A DNA stretch of 25,703 nucleotides, from the NCBI GenBank assembly GCA_964453215.1, contig CAYVRR010000026.1, positions 1 through 25,703 on the forward strand, read 5' to 3'. The stretch comes from SABI01 sp964453215 (GTDB lineage Bacteria; Spirochaetota; Spirochaetia; Sphaerochaetales; Sphaerochaetaceae). Numbering within the stretch: position 1 is the stretch's first letter; every line of letters begins with the position of its first letter. The translations under genes were made by a program, and so were the position numbers. Positions 16,536 through 24,603 of the stretch are shown in pieces. The notes beneath the pieces were generated by a model that did no database searches, was not told the DNA's origin, and was given only the letters and a program-made list of their open reading frames with translations.

Positions 16536-18464
16536 ATGGTAGATGGATTTGTCAGAGTAGGGGTTGCTACACCAAAGGTGAAGGTGGCAGATACTGCTTT
16601 TAATACTCAAACTGCAATTGAGATGATTGATGAAGCGGTAAAGCATGACATCTCTCTTCTCATATTTCCAGAGCTACATATTACAAGTTATTCATGCCAA
16701 GATCTTTTTTACCAAAAAAAACTTCAACTAGAGGCATTAGATTCACTATTTTGTGTAGCAGAAGCAACTAAAGGGAAAGAAATTCTTGTTGTTATTGGAG
16801 TGCCCCTTGTCGTAGAAGGTAAACTCTATAATTGTGCTGTTGCTGTAGAATATGGCCACATTCTTGCTGTTGTCCCTAAAACTCATCTGCCAAATTATGG
16901 GGAGTTTAATGAGAGAAGATGGTTCTCCCCCCCCTTACAAGAAGTAAAATATATACCCTTAGGGATTGAATTAATCCCTTTCACTCCAAAAATATTATTA
17001 CAATCAAAACATCACAGTGAATTTGTTGTTGGAATAGAAATTTGTGAAGATTTATGGGCTCCACGAGCTCCTTCAATAGATTTAGCACGTAATGGTGCTA
17101 CTGTTATTGCAAATCTCTCAGCGAGTAATGACCTTGTTGGTAAAAGAGAGTATCGTAGGATGCTCGTTAATAGTGCATCAGGTCGCTACAGTAGTGCCTA
17201 CCTATATGCAAATGCAGGACCTGGTGAGTCCTCAACAGATATTGTATTTCTAGGTCACTCTATGATTAGTGAAAATGGTATAATGCTATGTGAAAGTAAT
17301 GATTATTTTGAAGGTCTTTTATATAGTGAAATAGATGTTGAAAAATTAGTTGCACAAAGATTGAAAAACACTACATTCTCACCCTCCTGTGATAGTGACT
17401 ATCTAAAGATTGAGTTTTCTACTCAATTAAAAAATGTACCATTAACAAGATGTATCTCTCCCCACCCATTTGTTCCACAAGAGATGAATGAGCGAGCGAA
17501 TAGATGTGAAGAAATTTTAACCATCCAGAAAATGGGATTAGTTAAACGACTTGAACATACAAAGATTAAAAAGGTGGTAATCGGACTTTCCGGAGGGCTC
17601 GACTCTACACTAGCTTTGTTAGTCTCTATCCTCGCTTTTGATTATCTTAAATTAGACAGAAAAGGAATTATTGCAATCACAATGCCCTGTTTTGGAACTA
17701 CAAAGCGGACAAAACAAAATGCAATTGAGCTAAGTGGGGCCTCAAAAGTCACTTTTAAAGAGATAGATATTACATCGAGCGTAAAACAACACTTCATCGA
17801 TATAGGACACGATGGTACCTCTTTAGATGTTGTATATGAAAACGCTCAAGCGAGGGAAAGAACACAAGTTCTTATGGATGTTGCCAACAAAGAAGGGGCA
17901 TTAGTTATTGGCACAGGGGACTTATCTGAGTTAGCCCTTGGATGGGCGACCTATAATGGGGATCATATGTCAATGTATGGGGTAAATGCCTCTATTCCAA
18001 AAACATTAGTTCGTGTTCTTGTTCACCACGTAGCATCAACAACTGACAATAGTAATGAAAAAAAGGTTCTATTAGATATCCTTAACACCCCAGTGAGCCC
18101 TGAATTACTTCCATCTGTTAACGGAGAAATCTCTCAAGTAACAGAACATATCGTTGGGCCATATGAACTTCATGACTTTTTTATTTACTATGCAATTAGG
18201 TGGAATTTTACCCCTACAAAAGTCTATCATCTAGCTAAAGTCGCTTTTAAAGGTGTATATGATGATGAGGTAATTCTCACGTGGTTAAAAACATTTTACA
18301 GTCGATTCTTTTCTCAACAATTTAAACGTTCGTGTTCCCCAGATGGTCCAAAAGTGGGATCAGCTTCCTTCTCCCCAAGAGGAGACTTAAGGATGCCAAG
18401 TGATGCAAGTTCTTGTGCCTGGTTAGATGAAGTTAATGCACTCATTGCATCTATAAGAAAGTAG
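16536..18464 (+). CDS. nadE: Glutamine-dependent NAD+ synthetase
   Basis: A 642-residue two-domain enzyme making NAD+ from nicotinate adenine dinucleotide, ATP and glutamine. The N-terminal nitrilase-fold glutaminase (1-300) has the triad E46 (FPELHIT), K115 (VPKTHLPNYGEF) and C170 (EICEDLW). The C-terminal synthetase (about 330-642) has the ATP pyrophosphatase P-loop SGGLDS (352-357) and the GTGDLSELALGW segment (about 457-468). Length and the N terminus (GFVRVGVATPKVKVADT) match the long form known from Mycobacterium tuberculosis. ATG 16536 has GGAGGG 5 bases upstream; an in-frame TTG at 16515 is upstream of that site and unlikely. It seems to be a single-gene unit, with 139 bases before the barrel genes. 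Confidence 0.95.
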   Translation: MVDGFVRVGVATPKVKVADTAFNTQTAIEMIDEAVKHDISLLIFPELHITSYSCQDLFYQKKLQLEALDSLFCVAEATKGKEILVVIGVPLVVEGKLYNCAVAVEYGHILAVVPKTHLPNYGEFNERRWFSPPLQEVKYIPLGIELIPFTPKILLQSKHHSEFVVGIEICEDLWAPRAPSIDLARNGATVIANLSASNDLVGKREYRRMLVNSASGRYSSAYLYANAGPGESSTDIVFLGHSMISENGIMLCESNDYFEGLLYSEIDVEKLVAQRLKNTTFSPSCDSDYLKIEFSTQLKNVPLTRCISPHPFVPQEMNERANRCEEILTIQKMGLVKRLEHTKIKKVVIGLSGGLDSTLALLVSILAFDYLKLDRKGIIAITMPCFGTTKRTKQNAIELSGASKVTFKEIDITSSVKQHFIDIGHDGTSLDVVYENAQARERTQVLMDVANKEGALVIGTGDLSELALGWATYNGDHMSMYGVNASIPKTLVRVLVHHVASTTDNSNEKKVLLDILNTPVSPELLPSVNGEISQVTEHIVGPYELHDFFIYYAIRWNFTPTKVYHLAKVAFKGVYDDEVILTWLKTFYSRFFSQQFKRSCSPDGPKVGSASFSPRGDLRMPSDASSCAWLDEVNALIASIRK

Positions 18465-18510
18465 GAAGGAAGATACTCTATCTCTATAACAGTTATACAA
18501 AAAGCAGATA

Positions 18511-18579
18511 AGTGTCAATAAAAAAGTTGACAAATATATGTATCCTTTTTGTCATCTAAGCTGTTATATTATTGACACT
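18511..18579 (+). promoter_or_regulatory. Nested inverted-repeat regulatory region upstream of the barrel genes
   Basis: Two perfect inverted repeats are nested. Outer arms AGTGTCAATAA (18511-18521) and TTATTGACACT (18569-18579) are 11 bp. Inner arms TGACAAA (18528-18534) and TTTGTCA (18548-18554) are 7 bp with a 13-base loop. All four arms contain a TGTCA/TGACA core. An extended -10, TG-T-TATATT (18562-18570), overlaps the right outer arm, so a bound protein there could block initiation. If transcription starts further upstream, the same bases could fold as a structured leader. No T-run follows, so it is not an intrinsic terminator. The rest of the 139-base gap shows nothing else. Confidence 0.5.
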
Positions 18580-18603
18580 ATATGGGAGAGAGGTTTGTAT
18601 TTC

Positions 18604-19197
18604 ATGAAGAGAAAATTTATCATCACATCTTTAGGAATACTTTTTCTCATCATGATTCCACTAAGTGCTAGAAGCTTATTTGATGTTGGACTGAAAGTTG
18701 TTACTTTGTATGATGTACAAAAAGGGGTTGAGAGAGACGGGTTTTTTTCAGGAATGAGAGAAGGGAGCAATTGGAGTTTTGGGTTTGGAGTTGATGGAAG
18801 AATCTCAATTTTACATGCTTCTGTGATAGCTACTTCAGTATTTGGTAGTGAGAATTTAATGAATCTGTACTACTGTGCTTCAGTAGATATCCCGATAGTG
18901 AATGATATGGTATACTTATCACTAGGTGGGGGGCTTTCTAATCAGTTAGAGCTTCCCGTCGAAGAGGACGATGAGATGAGGTTTACTAGTCGTAGTGCAG
19001 GTGACTCATTTATTGATGTTATGCAAGATTCTCCCATTCATCTTAGTGCAAGTGTAGACCTTCTTTTAGGACCTGCAATGTTCTCCCTTTTCTACATGGT
19101 AGAAACTAGTAGCAAAATGGGGGATCCAATTAGCAACCTGTTTACTTCCGATGGAGTTCATAAAGGTGGAGTTTCGTTGACCCTCATGTTGTTTTAG
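18604..19197 (+). CDS. Small outer-membrane beta-barrel-like protein, copy 1
   Basis: A 197-residue protein of unknown function with a signal peptide (MKRK, hydrophobic core, cleavage near LSARS, residues 22-24). The mature part (about 175 residues) shows alternating amphipathic strands such as WSFGFGVDGRISILHASVIA and VYLSLGGGLSNQLEL, and ends in VSLTLMLF, a C-terminal aromatic typical of Bam-inserted barrels. The size suits an 8-stranded barrel. The block order matches the next two genes, so the three appear paralogous. ATG 18604 is preferred to an upstream ATG at 18538 because the signal peptide starts here and GGGAGAG lies upstream, although the spacing is long. An acidic, poorly structured segment (about 120-135) may be an extracellular loop. 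Confidence 0.65.
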   Translation: MKRKFIITSLGILFLIMIPLSARSLFDVGLKVVTLYDVQKGVERDGFFSGMREGSNWSFGFGVDGRISILHASVIATSVFGSENLMNLYYCASVDIPIVNDMVYLSLGGGLSNQLELPVEEDDEMRFTSRSAGDSFIDVMQDSPIHLSASVDLLLGPAMFSLFYMVETSSKMGDPISNLFTSDGVHKGGVSLTLMLF

Positions 19198-19241
19198 GTA
19201 ATTAAAAAGTGTAAACTTTTATTAGATTGAGATTATTTACG

Positions 19242-19254
19242 GAGGAGTTTCCTC
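19242..19254 (+). other. Small hairpin containing a Shine-Dalgarno-like GGAGG
   Basis: GAGGA (19242-19246), loop GTT, TCCTC (19250-19254) form a 5-bp perfect stem that hides a GGAGGAG. The working ribosome site for the next gene, AAGGAG (19260-19265), lies just downstream and is free. Confidence 0.35.
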
Positions 19255-19272
19255 TGGATAAGGAGAAAGAAG

Positions 19273-19887
19273 ATGAAAAAAGTACTTATTATGTTAACAA
19301 TTATTATGATGTTAGTTCCAGCAGCAGCTTTTGCTGGTCTATTCGATTTTAGTGTTGGTGCAACAGCACAATACAAGCTTCCTTACAATGCAAACACTAG
19401 TTCGTGGGAATGGGAAGATGGAATGACAAAGGTTGAAAACTATACTTTTGGTGCAGACATTAGAACACGTTTATTGTTTGCTGAAGTTGACGTTGTTGCC
19501 CTCTATGACCAAATCACTCCAGATATCCACACCCTTAGCAGTTTAGTTACTGGTGGTATTTCTCTTGACCTTTTAGGTTTAGTTCGAATTGGGTTAGGTC
19601 TTGGTCCACGATTAAGAGTTGAGTTTGGTGATGAAGTAGCATTCTACGATGCTAATGGAGATGAATTAGAAGATGCTGAAAACTTTACTGACGCCCTTAT
19701 GAAATCAGACCTTACTTGGAGAGCTACTGTCGACTTAAAGTTAGGTAAAGTTCTAGTTGGTTTAAACTACACTGTTGATAGTAAAGGATTTAAGATTGAA
19801 GATAACAACTTTGCAGACTTACTTCCTGGAGAGAGTCAATGGAATAGTGGTAGAATTGGTGTTTCAGCCCTTTTCACAATATTCTAA
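19273..19887 (+). CDS. Small outer-membrane beta-barrel-like protein, copy 2
   Basis: A 204-residue predicted outer-membrane protein. The signal peptide is clear (MKKVLIMLTIIMMLVPAAAFA, cleavage after AFA, residue 21). The mature start GLFDFSVGATAQYKL parallels SLFDVGLKVVTLYDV of copy 1. Strand-like blocks follow: GADIRTRLLFAEVDVVALYD, GLVRIGLGLGPRLRVE, TWRATVDLKLGKVLVGLNY, and the terminal GRIGVSALFTIF ending in Phe. Acidic loops (about 135-150) separate them. An excellent ribosome site, AAGGAG 7 bases before the ATG, suggests strong expression. A weak A/T hairpin (19205-19220) lies in the 75-base gap before it. Function is unknown; a porin, adhesin or structural barrel are all possible. Confidence 0.68.
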   Translation: MKKVLIMLTIIMMLVPAAAFAGLFDFSVGATAQYKLPYNANTSSWEWEDGMTKVENYTFGADIRTRLLFAEVDVVALYDQITPDIHTLSSLVTGGISLDLLGLVRIGLGLGPRLRVEFGDEVAFYDANGDELEDAENFTDALMKSDLTWRATVDLKLGKVLVGLNYTVDSKGFKIEDNNFADLLPGESQWNSGRIGVSALFTIF

Positions 19888-19912
19888 GATAGAAAAGAAA
19901 GATTATTGTAAT

Positions 19913-19940
19913 TGCACTTCTTAAGAAGTTAAGAAGTGCA
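19913..19940 (+). repeat. 12-bp perfect hairpin between barrel genes 2 and 3
   Basis: TGCACTTCTTAA (19913-19924), a GAAG tetraloop and TTAAGAAGTGCA (19929-19940) form a perfect 12-bp stem. No T-run follows on the plus strand (the next bases are TACAAACAAAAAG), so it is not a standard intrinsic terminator. It could protect the 3' end of the upstream message, pause polymerase, or act as an operator. Confidence 0.6.
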
Positions 19941-19964
19941 TACAAACAAAAAGAGAGAAATAGT

Positions 19965-20591
19965 GTGTCACGAACTACCTTCATAATTATATTCATCATA
20001 TTACCCCTCTCTTTATGTGCTAAACCCTACTCGTTAGGGGTTGGTGGTATTCAGGAGTTCCAAGTTGAACTTGGTTCTCCTCAGATACAAGTTGTTGATG
20101 TTGTTGATGTGAATAACTGGGCTTCAGGAAGTGAATTGAGAGCAGAGCTCTATAACACGCTCTCTCTTGATGCATATATTCTCTTAAAGCAAGGGAATAT
20201 TATTGATGTTACAAGTGATGGTAAGCCAGTATTTGAAGATAATATCTCTCAACGCTTTTTTGGTCTACTCGGCTTAAGTCTTAAAACAAAGGTTGCAACA
20301 CTCACTACATTTTCTCTTGGAGCAGGTACTTTGTATGGAATAGATTTATATACTGATGAACCTGTTCGCTTTTGGGTTTCACACAAAGAAAATATCGTTG
20401 GAGTTACTCAATTTATGCAATTTTTTGACAATCTTTCTCTTGCATACCGAGCTCGCCTCGATTTTAACTTCTCTCGCTTCTCTTTAGGGATATCACTCCT
20501 TGTTCCAAGTGTGGTAGGAGATGAAGTCTCTTACGCTCCTGATTGGAAAAAATCAAAACTCGCAGCTTCATTTATTACTCGCCTCTTTTAA
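19965..20591 (+). CDS. Small outer-membrane beta-barrel-like protein, copy 3
   Basis: A 208-residue predicted envelope protein beginning with GTG at 19965 behind a modest AGAGAG site. The signal peptide (about 1-19) ends at LSLCA; the Cys has Leu before it, so it is a poor lipobox and cleavage after CA by signal peptidase I is likelier. Block order matches copies 1 and 2: YSLGVGGIQEFQVEL, GSELRAELYNTLSLDAYILL, TLTTFSLGAGTLYGIDLY, LSLAYRARLDFNFSRFSLGISLLV, and a final KLAASFITRLF ending in Phe. The weak start and the hairpin before it suggest lower expression than copy 2. No known family was recognised. Confidence 0.62.
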   Translation: MSRTTFIIIFIILPLSLCAKPYSLGVGGIQEFQVELGSPQIQVVDVVDVNNWASGSELRAELYNTLSLDAYILLKQGNIIDVTSDGKPVFEDNISQRFFGLLGLSLKTKVATLTTFSLGAGTLYGIDLYTDEPVRFWVSHKENIVGVTQFMQFFDNLSLAYRARLDFNFSRFSLGISLLVPSVVGDEVSYAPDWKKSKLAASFITRLF

Positions 20592-20601
20592 ATAACTCAA
20601 C

Positions 20602-20630
20602 TTCCCTATCTATGATATTCGGATTATGAT
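20602..20630 (+). promoter_or_regulatory. Possible promoter before the small membrane protein gene
   Basis: TTCCCT (20602-20607), a 17-base spacer and TATGAT (20625-20630) form a plausible promoter. The nonamer TATGATATT occurs twice with a 14-base period (20611-20619, 20625-20633). AGGAG (20648-20652) and the ATG at 20661 follow. Confidence 0.38.
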
Positions 20631-20660
20631 ATTATCAACTCATATTGAGGAGATATACGT

Positions 20661-21107
20661 ATGGGAAGACGTACTATTTTAGGTTCTTTATTTATAGCCA
20701 TCTTATTAGCAGCACTATTATTTTTTGTGCTTTATTTTTTTGTACCCTCTTTATCTGATGCATTTTTGAATGTAAGTTATCAAGGTAAAAGAGATGTGAA
20801 ACAATTAAAAGAGGCAGTTGAATCAGTGTTAGTTTCGGCAAGAGTCCCTCAGGTTGATATTGATGCATATTTAGCTAAGATTGATGAATCAAAGCTCTAT
20901 GCGACCGTTCAAGAAGCATCTAAAAAGGGGGGCGATGTCCTGTACTCCTATTTAGCAAAGGTTGGTGAGGAAGTAGACCTTGATGGTCTTAAAGCTGAAG
21001 AATTAGAGATGACATTGAAAAAAGGACTTGAAGAGACGAGTAAATATACTACTCGACAAATTGAAACCTTAAAACGAATATTCTCTGATGTGTTGGATAC
21101 GAATTAA
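20661..21107 (+). CDS. Small single-span membrane protein of unknown function
   Basis: A 148-residue protein I do not recognise. A basic start (MGRR) and one long hydrophobic segment (about 6-30) anchor it in the inner membrane. The remaining part (about 40-148) is charged and mostly helical (Lys/Glu-rich stretches at 45-60 and 100-145), probably periplasmic. No catalytic motif or Cys is visible. AGGAG lies 8 bases before the ATG. The stop and the ATG of the MBL hydrolase share one base (TAATG), so the two are translationally coupled, and the gene heads the run through polA and coaE. Confidence 0.75.
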   Translation: MGRRTILGSLFIAILLAALLFFVLYFFVPSLSDAFLNVSYQGKRDVKQLKEAVESVLVSARVPQVDIDAYLAKIDESKLYATVQEASKKGGDVLYSYLAKVGEEVDLDGLKAEELEMTLKKGLEETSKYTTRQIETLKRIFSDVLDTN

Positions 21108-21868
21108 TGGAAATAACTTTCTTAGGAACCGGAACAAGTCATGGAGTGCCTCGAATTGGCTGCTTTTGTAGTGTTTGCACAAGTAGTAATCCCAAAAACA
21201 AACGTTTTCGCTCTTCAATTCATATCCAAAGTGGTTCAACATCAATTGTAATTGATACAGGCCCTGAGTTTAGGATACAAATGCTTAGAAGCCACATTAC
21301 CCACTTAAGTGCTGTCCTTTATACTCACAATCATGCCGACCACATTAATGGAATAGATGATTTACGTGTCTTTAGTGAAACTTCTCCCCTAGAGGTCTTT
21401 GGGCCAAAGCAAGTAATTGATGATTTATTATATAGATTTTCATATGCAATAGGATCTAATCACTTCAAAGGAGGACTTCCTCAACTCAACACAAATTTAA
21501 TGCCATTAGAAGGGATAAAGATTGGAAATATATCTATACTACCTATTCCATTAGTGCATGGTTGTAGAGAAGTGTATGGGTATAGGATGGGTAAGTTTGC
21601 CTACCTTAGTGATTGTAAAGAGATACCAAGTGAAAGCATAGCAAAGCTACAAGGGTTAGATGTGGTTGTAATCGATGCCCTGAGGTATAAGAGGCATCCA
21701 ACTCATATGAATCTTGATGAAGCAGTTGCTTCTGCACTTCTCATTGGAGCGAAGGAGACCTATTTAACCCATTTGTCTCATAATTTTGATCATGAAACGT
21801 TAGTTCATGATTTGCCAAGTGGGATGGCACCAGCTTATGATGGGCTGAGCCTTACCATACAGAGTTAA
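21107..21868 (+). CDS. PhnP-like metallo-beta-lactamase-fold hydrolase
   Basis: A 253-residue cytosolic hydrolase with a dinuclear metal site: H74, H76, D78 and H79 (THNHADH), H151, D169 and H222/H225. An N-terminal Cys group (C19, C21, C24) matches the extra zinc site of PhnP, a phosphoribosyl 1,2-cyclic phosphate phosphodiesterase. The segment GTGTSHGVPRIGC (7-19) is also typical of that subgroup. No other phosphonate (phn) genes are present, so the substrate may be another cyclic phosphodiester. Its ATG overlaps the previous stop by one base, and polA begins 14 bases after its stop. Confidence 0.85.
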   Translation: MEITFLGTGTSHGVPRIGCFCSVCTSSNPKNKRFRSSIHIQSGSTSIVIDTGPEFRIQMLRSHITHLSAVLYTHNHADHINGIDDLRVFSETSPLEVFGPKQVIDDLLYRFSYAIGSNHFKGGLPQLNTNLMPLEGIKIGNISILPIPLVHGCREVYGYRMGKFAYLSDCKEIPSESIAKLQGLDVVVIDALRYKRHPTHMNLDEAVASALLIGAKETYLTHLSHNFDHETLVHDLPSGMAPAYDGLSLTIQS

Positions 21869-21882
21869 TATTGGAGTTGTTC

Positions 21883-24603
21883 ATGTCAGAAAAAAGAAAG
21901 AAATTATATGTTATTGATGCATTTGCCCTCATATATCGCTCCTATTTTGCCTTTATTAATCGTCCTCTTAGAGATAATGATGGAAAGAATGTCTCTGCTC
22001 TTTTTGGGTTTTATTCAACTCTTTTAAAAATTATTAAAGAGCATCCTCATGATTATCTTGTTGTTGCGCTTGATAGTATGACACCCACTTTTAGACATGA
22101 TATGTATAAAGAATATAAGGCAAATAGGGATGCAGCACCTGATGATCTACATGAACAAGTGCCACGTATATTAGAAATTTTAGATGCAGCAAACATCCCA
22201 CACATCAGAGTAGATGGGTGGGAAGCTGATGATATTATCGCTTCTGTTGCACGAAGTGCTACAGAACTCGATATTGATACAGTGATGGTTACGGGGGATA
22301 AAGATCTCCTTCAATTAGTAAATGAGCATGTGAGCGCTTTACGACCTCCAAGAAAAAATGAAAACTCGTATCGAGAGATTGGCCTTAATGAAGTTCTAGA
22401 AGAGTTTCATATCCACAGTAATCAAATTGTTGATTACCTTGCACTTATTGGAGATGCTTCAGATAACATCCCAGGAGTGAGTGGGATTGGCCCTAAAGGT
22501 GCTGTAAAGCTCCTTAATGAATATGGTGATCTCGATAACATCTACGCCCATGTTCATGAATTATCCCCTTCAGTTTCTAAAAAGCTGCTTAATTCAAAAG
22601 AAAATGCGTACTTAAGTAAGAAATTAGTGACTCTAGATCCTTCAATTTCAACAGGAATAGAGTTTGATACCACCCGTTTTACTACAGAGAGTATCGATTT
22701 TTCAAAAGCTGTTCCCTATTTTGAAAAAGCAAAAGCTTCATCCCTTATTGCCTCTATTGGAGAAGTGAGACCTGAAGCACTCTCTATGACTGAAAAAGGG
22801 AGTAAGAAGAATGTAAAAGGGAAATACAAAGCTATACTCAATATTGATGAGTTAAAAAGCAAATTAAAAGAAATCAGCGTGGGTGGAGTGATGGCATTTG
22901 ATGTTGAAACTACCGACATTGATGATATGAAAGCAGAACCTATTGGTTTTAGTTTTACTCATGAAAGAAACAAGGGGTATTACGTCCCATTTATTGCAAA
23001 TGATACAAGCTATGTTGACCCATTAGCTGCTAAAGAGGTATTAAGGGAATTCCTTGTTGAAAAAAAGATTCGTCTTATTGGACAAAATATTAAGTATGAT
23101 TATAAAGTGTTAAAAAGGTGGGGCATTGAAGAGGCAACTCTCTATTTTGATACAATGGTTGCTGCGTGGTTAATTGATTCAGCAAGTGGTATTTATAATC
23201 TAGATCACCTCGCAGATAAATATCTTGATGGATACAGGACAATCTCTTATTCAGATGTCGTTGAAAAAGGGCAGTTATTTAGTTCAGTGCAGTTAGAGAA
23301 AGCAATCGATTATGCAAGTGAAGATGCAGATATTACCTTTCGCCTTTATGAAGAGTTTGCCCCTATCTTAGAAAAAGAGGGGCTATTAACACTATTTGAA
23401 AGAGTAGAAATGCCCTTAGTGAAAATATTAAGTCATATGGAACTTCATGGAATATTATTAGATAGCAATCGCCTACATAATCTAAATGTGGAAGTCACTG
23501 ACAGAATTGCAAAGATAGAACAATCAGTCTATGAAGAAGTTGGCCATGAGTTTAATATGAACAGTCCAAAGCAACTTCAAGAAGTCTTATTTGAAGAGAG
23601 GGGCCTACCAACTGGGAAGAAGAATAAAACAGGCTACTCAACTGCGATAGATGTCATAGAAAAATTAGCTCTCATTGATGTAGTTCCTCGCCTCATTGTT
23701 CAAAATAGATCCTTAGTTAAATTAAAGAATACCTATATTGATGTCCTTCCGCTTATGGTAAACGAAGAGACAAAACGAATCCACACCTCGTTTACTCAAA
23801 CAGGGACTGCAACAGGAAGGCTTTCAAGTAGGAACCCAAACTTACAGAATATCCCCATTAAAAATGAAGATGGGATTAGAATTAGAGAAGCTTTTACTCC
23901 ACAAGAGGGATATCTTTTACTTTCAGCCGATTATGCTCAAATAGAACTTGTTGTTCTTGCCCACTTAAGTAAAGACCCTGCTTTAAAAGAGGCTTTTATT
24001 AATAAAGAGGATATTCACACAAGAACAGCATCCCTTATCTTCGATATCGATAAAAACCTTGTGATGCCTGAGCAGCGAAGAATCGCTAAAACTATTAACT
24101 TTGGGGTAATTTATGGAATGAGTGCATTTAGACTCTCTAATGAGCTTGGAATTTCTCGCTCTGATGCTTCAAATTTTATAGAGAACTATTTTAAACGATT
24201 TTCGTACGTGAAAGGATTTATGAACCATCTCTTAGAAGAGGCACGAGAGACAAAAGTTGTACACACTATTTTACAAAGAAAGAGACCTGTCCCACAAATA
24301 AATAGTTCAAATAAGATGGAACAATCGGGTGTAGAAAGGATTGTAGTAAATACTGCTATTCAAGGCTCTGCTGCAGATATTATGAAATTAGCTATGATTA
24401 AAGTAGATAATTTAATGAAAGAACATAACCTAAAAAGTCGTTTATCTCTTCAAGTGCATGACGAACTTATATTTGAAGTAGCAAAAGATGAAGTTGAAAT
24501 TATGAAAAAATTGGTGAGAGAGGGGATGGAAAGTGCTTATCAGTTATCTGTTCCACTACGAGTAAGTATTGAAACTGGAAATAGTTGGGGAGAGATGCAT
24601 TGA
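21883..24603 (+). CDS. polA: DNA polymerase I
   Basis: A 906-residue full-length Pol I. The 5' nuclease domain (about 5-300) has YVIDAFALIYRSYF at its start, DGWEADDIIA (111-120), TGDKDLLQL (137-145) and the helix-hairpin-helix near GVSGIGPKGA (198-207). The 3'-5' exonuclease looks active: D340 and E342 in FDVETT, GQNIKYD, and YASEDAD. The polymerase domain has motif A DYAQIEL (D683), motif B RRIAKTINFGVIYG, and motif C HDE (859-861). It should fill gaps and remove RNA primers. ATG 21883 has GGAG 6 bases upstream; a TTG at 21871 is less likely. Its stop overlaps the TTG start of coaE. Confidence 0.97.
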   Translation: MSEKRKKLYVIDAFALIYRSYFAFINRPLRDNDGKNVSALFGFYSTLLKIIKEHPHDYLVVALDSMTPTFRHDMYKEYKANRDAAPDDLHEQVPRILEILDAANIPHIRVDGWEADDIIASVARSATELDIDTVMVTGDKDLLQLVNEHVSALRPPRKNENSYREIGLNEVLEEFHIHSNQIVDYLALIGDASDNIPGVSGIGPKGAVKLLNEYGDLDNIYAHVHELSPSVSKKLLNSKENAYLSKKLVTLDPSISTGIEFDTTRFTTESIDFSKAVPYFEKAKASSLIASIGEVRPEALSMTEKGSKKNVKGKYKAILNIDELKSKLKEISVGGVMAFDVETTDIDDMKAEPIGFSFTHERNKGYYVPFIANDTSYVDPLAAKEVLREFLVEKKIRLIGQNIKYDYKVLKRWGIEEATLYFDTMVAAWLIDSASGIYNLDHLADKYLDGYRTISYSDVVEKGQLFSSVQLEKAIDYASEDADITFRLYEEFAPILEKEGLLTLFERVEMPLVKILSHMELHGILLDSNRLHNLNVEVTDRIAKIEQSVYEEVGHEFNMNSPKQLQEVLFEERGLPTGKKNKTGYSTAIDVIEKLALIDVVPRLIVQNRSLVKLKNTYIDVLPLMVNEETKRIHTSFTQTGTATGRLSSRNPNLQNIPIKNEDGIRIREAFTPQEGYLLLSADYAQIELVVLAHLSKDPALKEAFINKEDIHTRTASLIFDIDKNLVMPEQRRIAKTINFGVIYGMSAFRLSNELGISRSDASNFIENYFKRFSYVKGFMNHLLEEARETKVVHTILQRKRPVPQINSSNKMEQSGVERIVVNTAIQGSAADIMKLAMIKVDNLMKEHNLKSRLSLQVHDELIFEVAKDEVEIMKKLVREGMESAYQLSVPLRVSIETGNSWGEMH

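Noticed and set aside
19205..19220. Intrinsic terminator after barrel gene 1 (AAAAGT/ACTTTT hairpin)
   Set aside because: The stem is A/T-rich, only 6 bp, and no U-run follows.
19965..20030. Lipoprotein signal in barrel protein 3
   Set aside because: The residue before Cys is Leu, outside the usual lipobox even in relaxed spirochaete versions; ordinary signal peptidase cleavage fits better.
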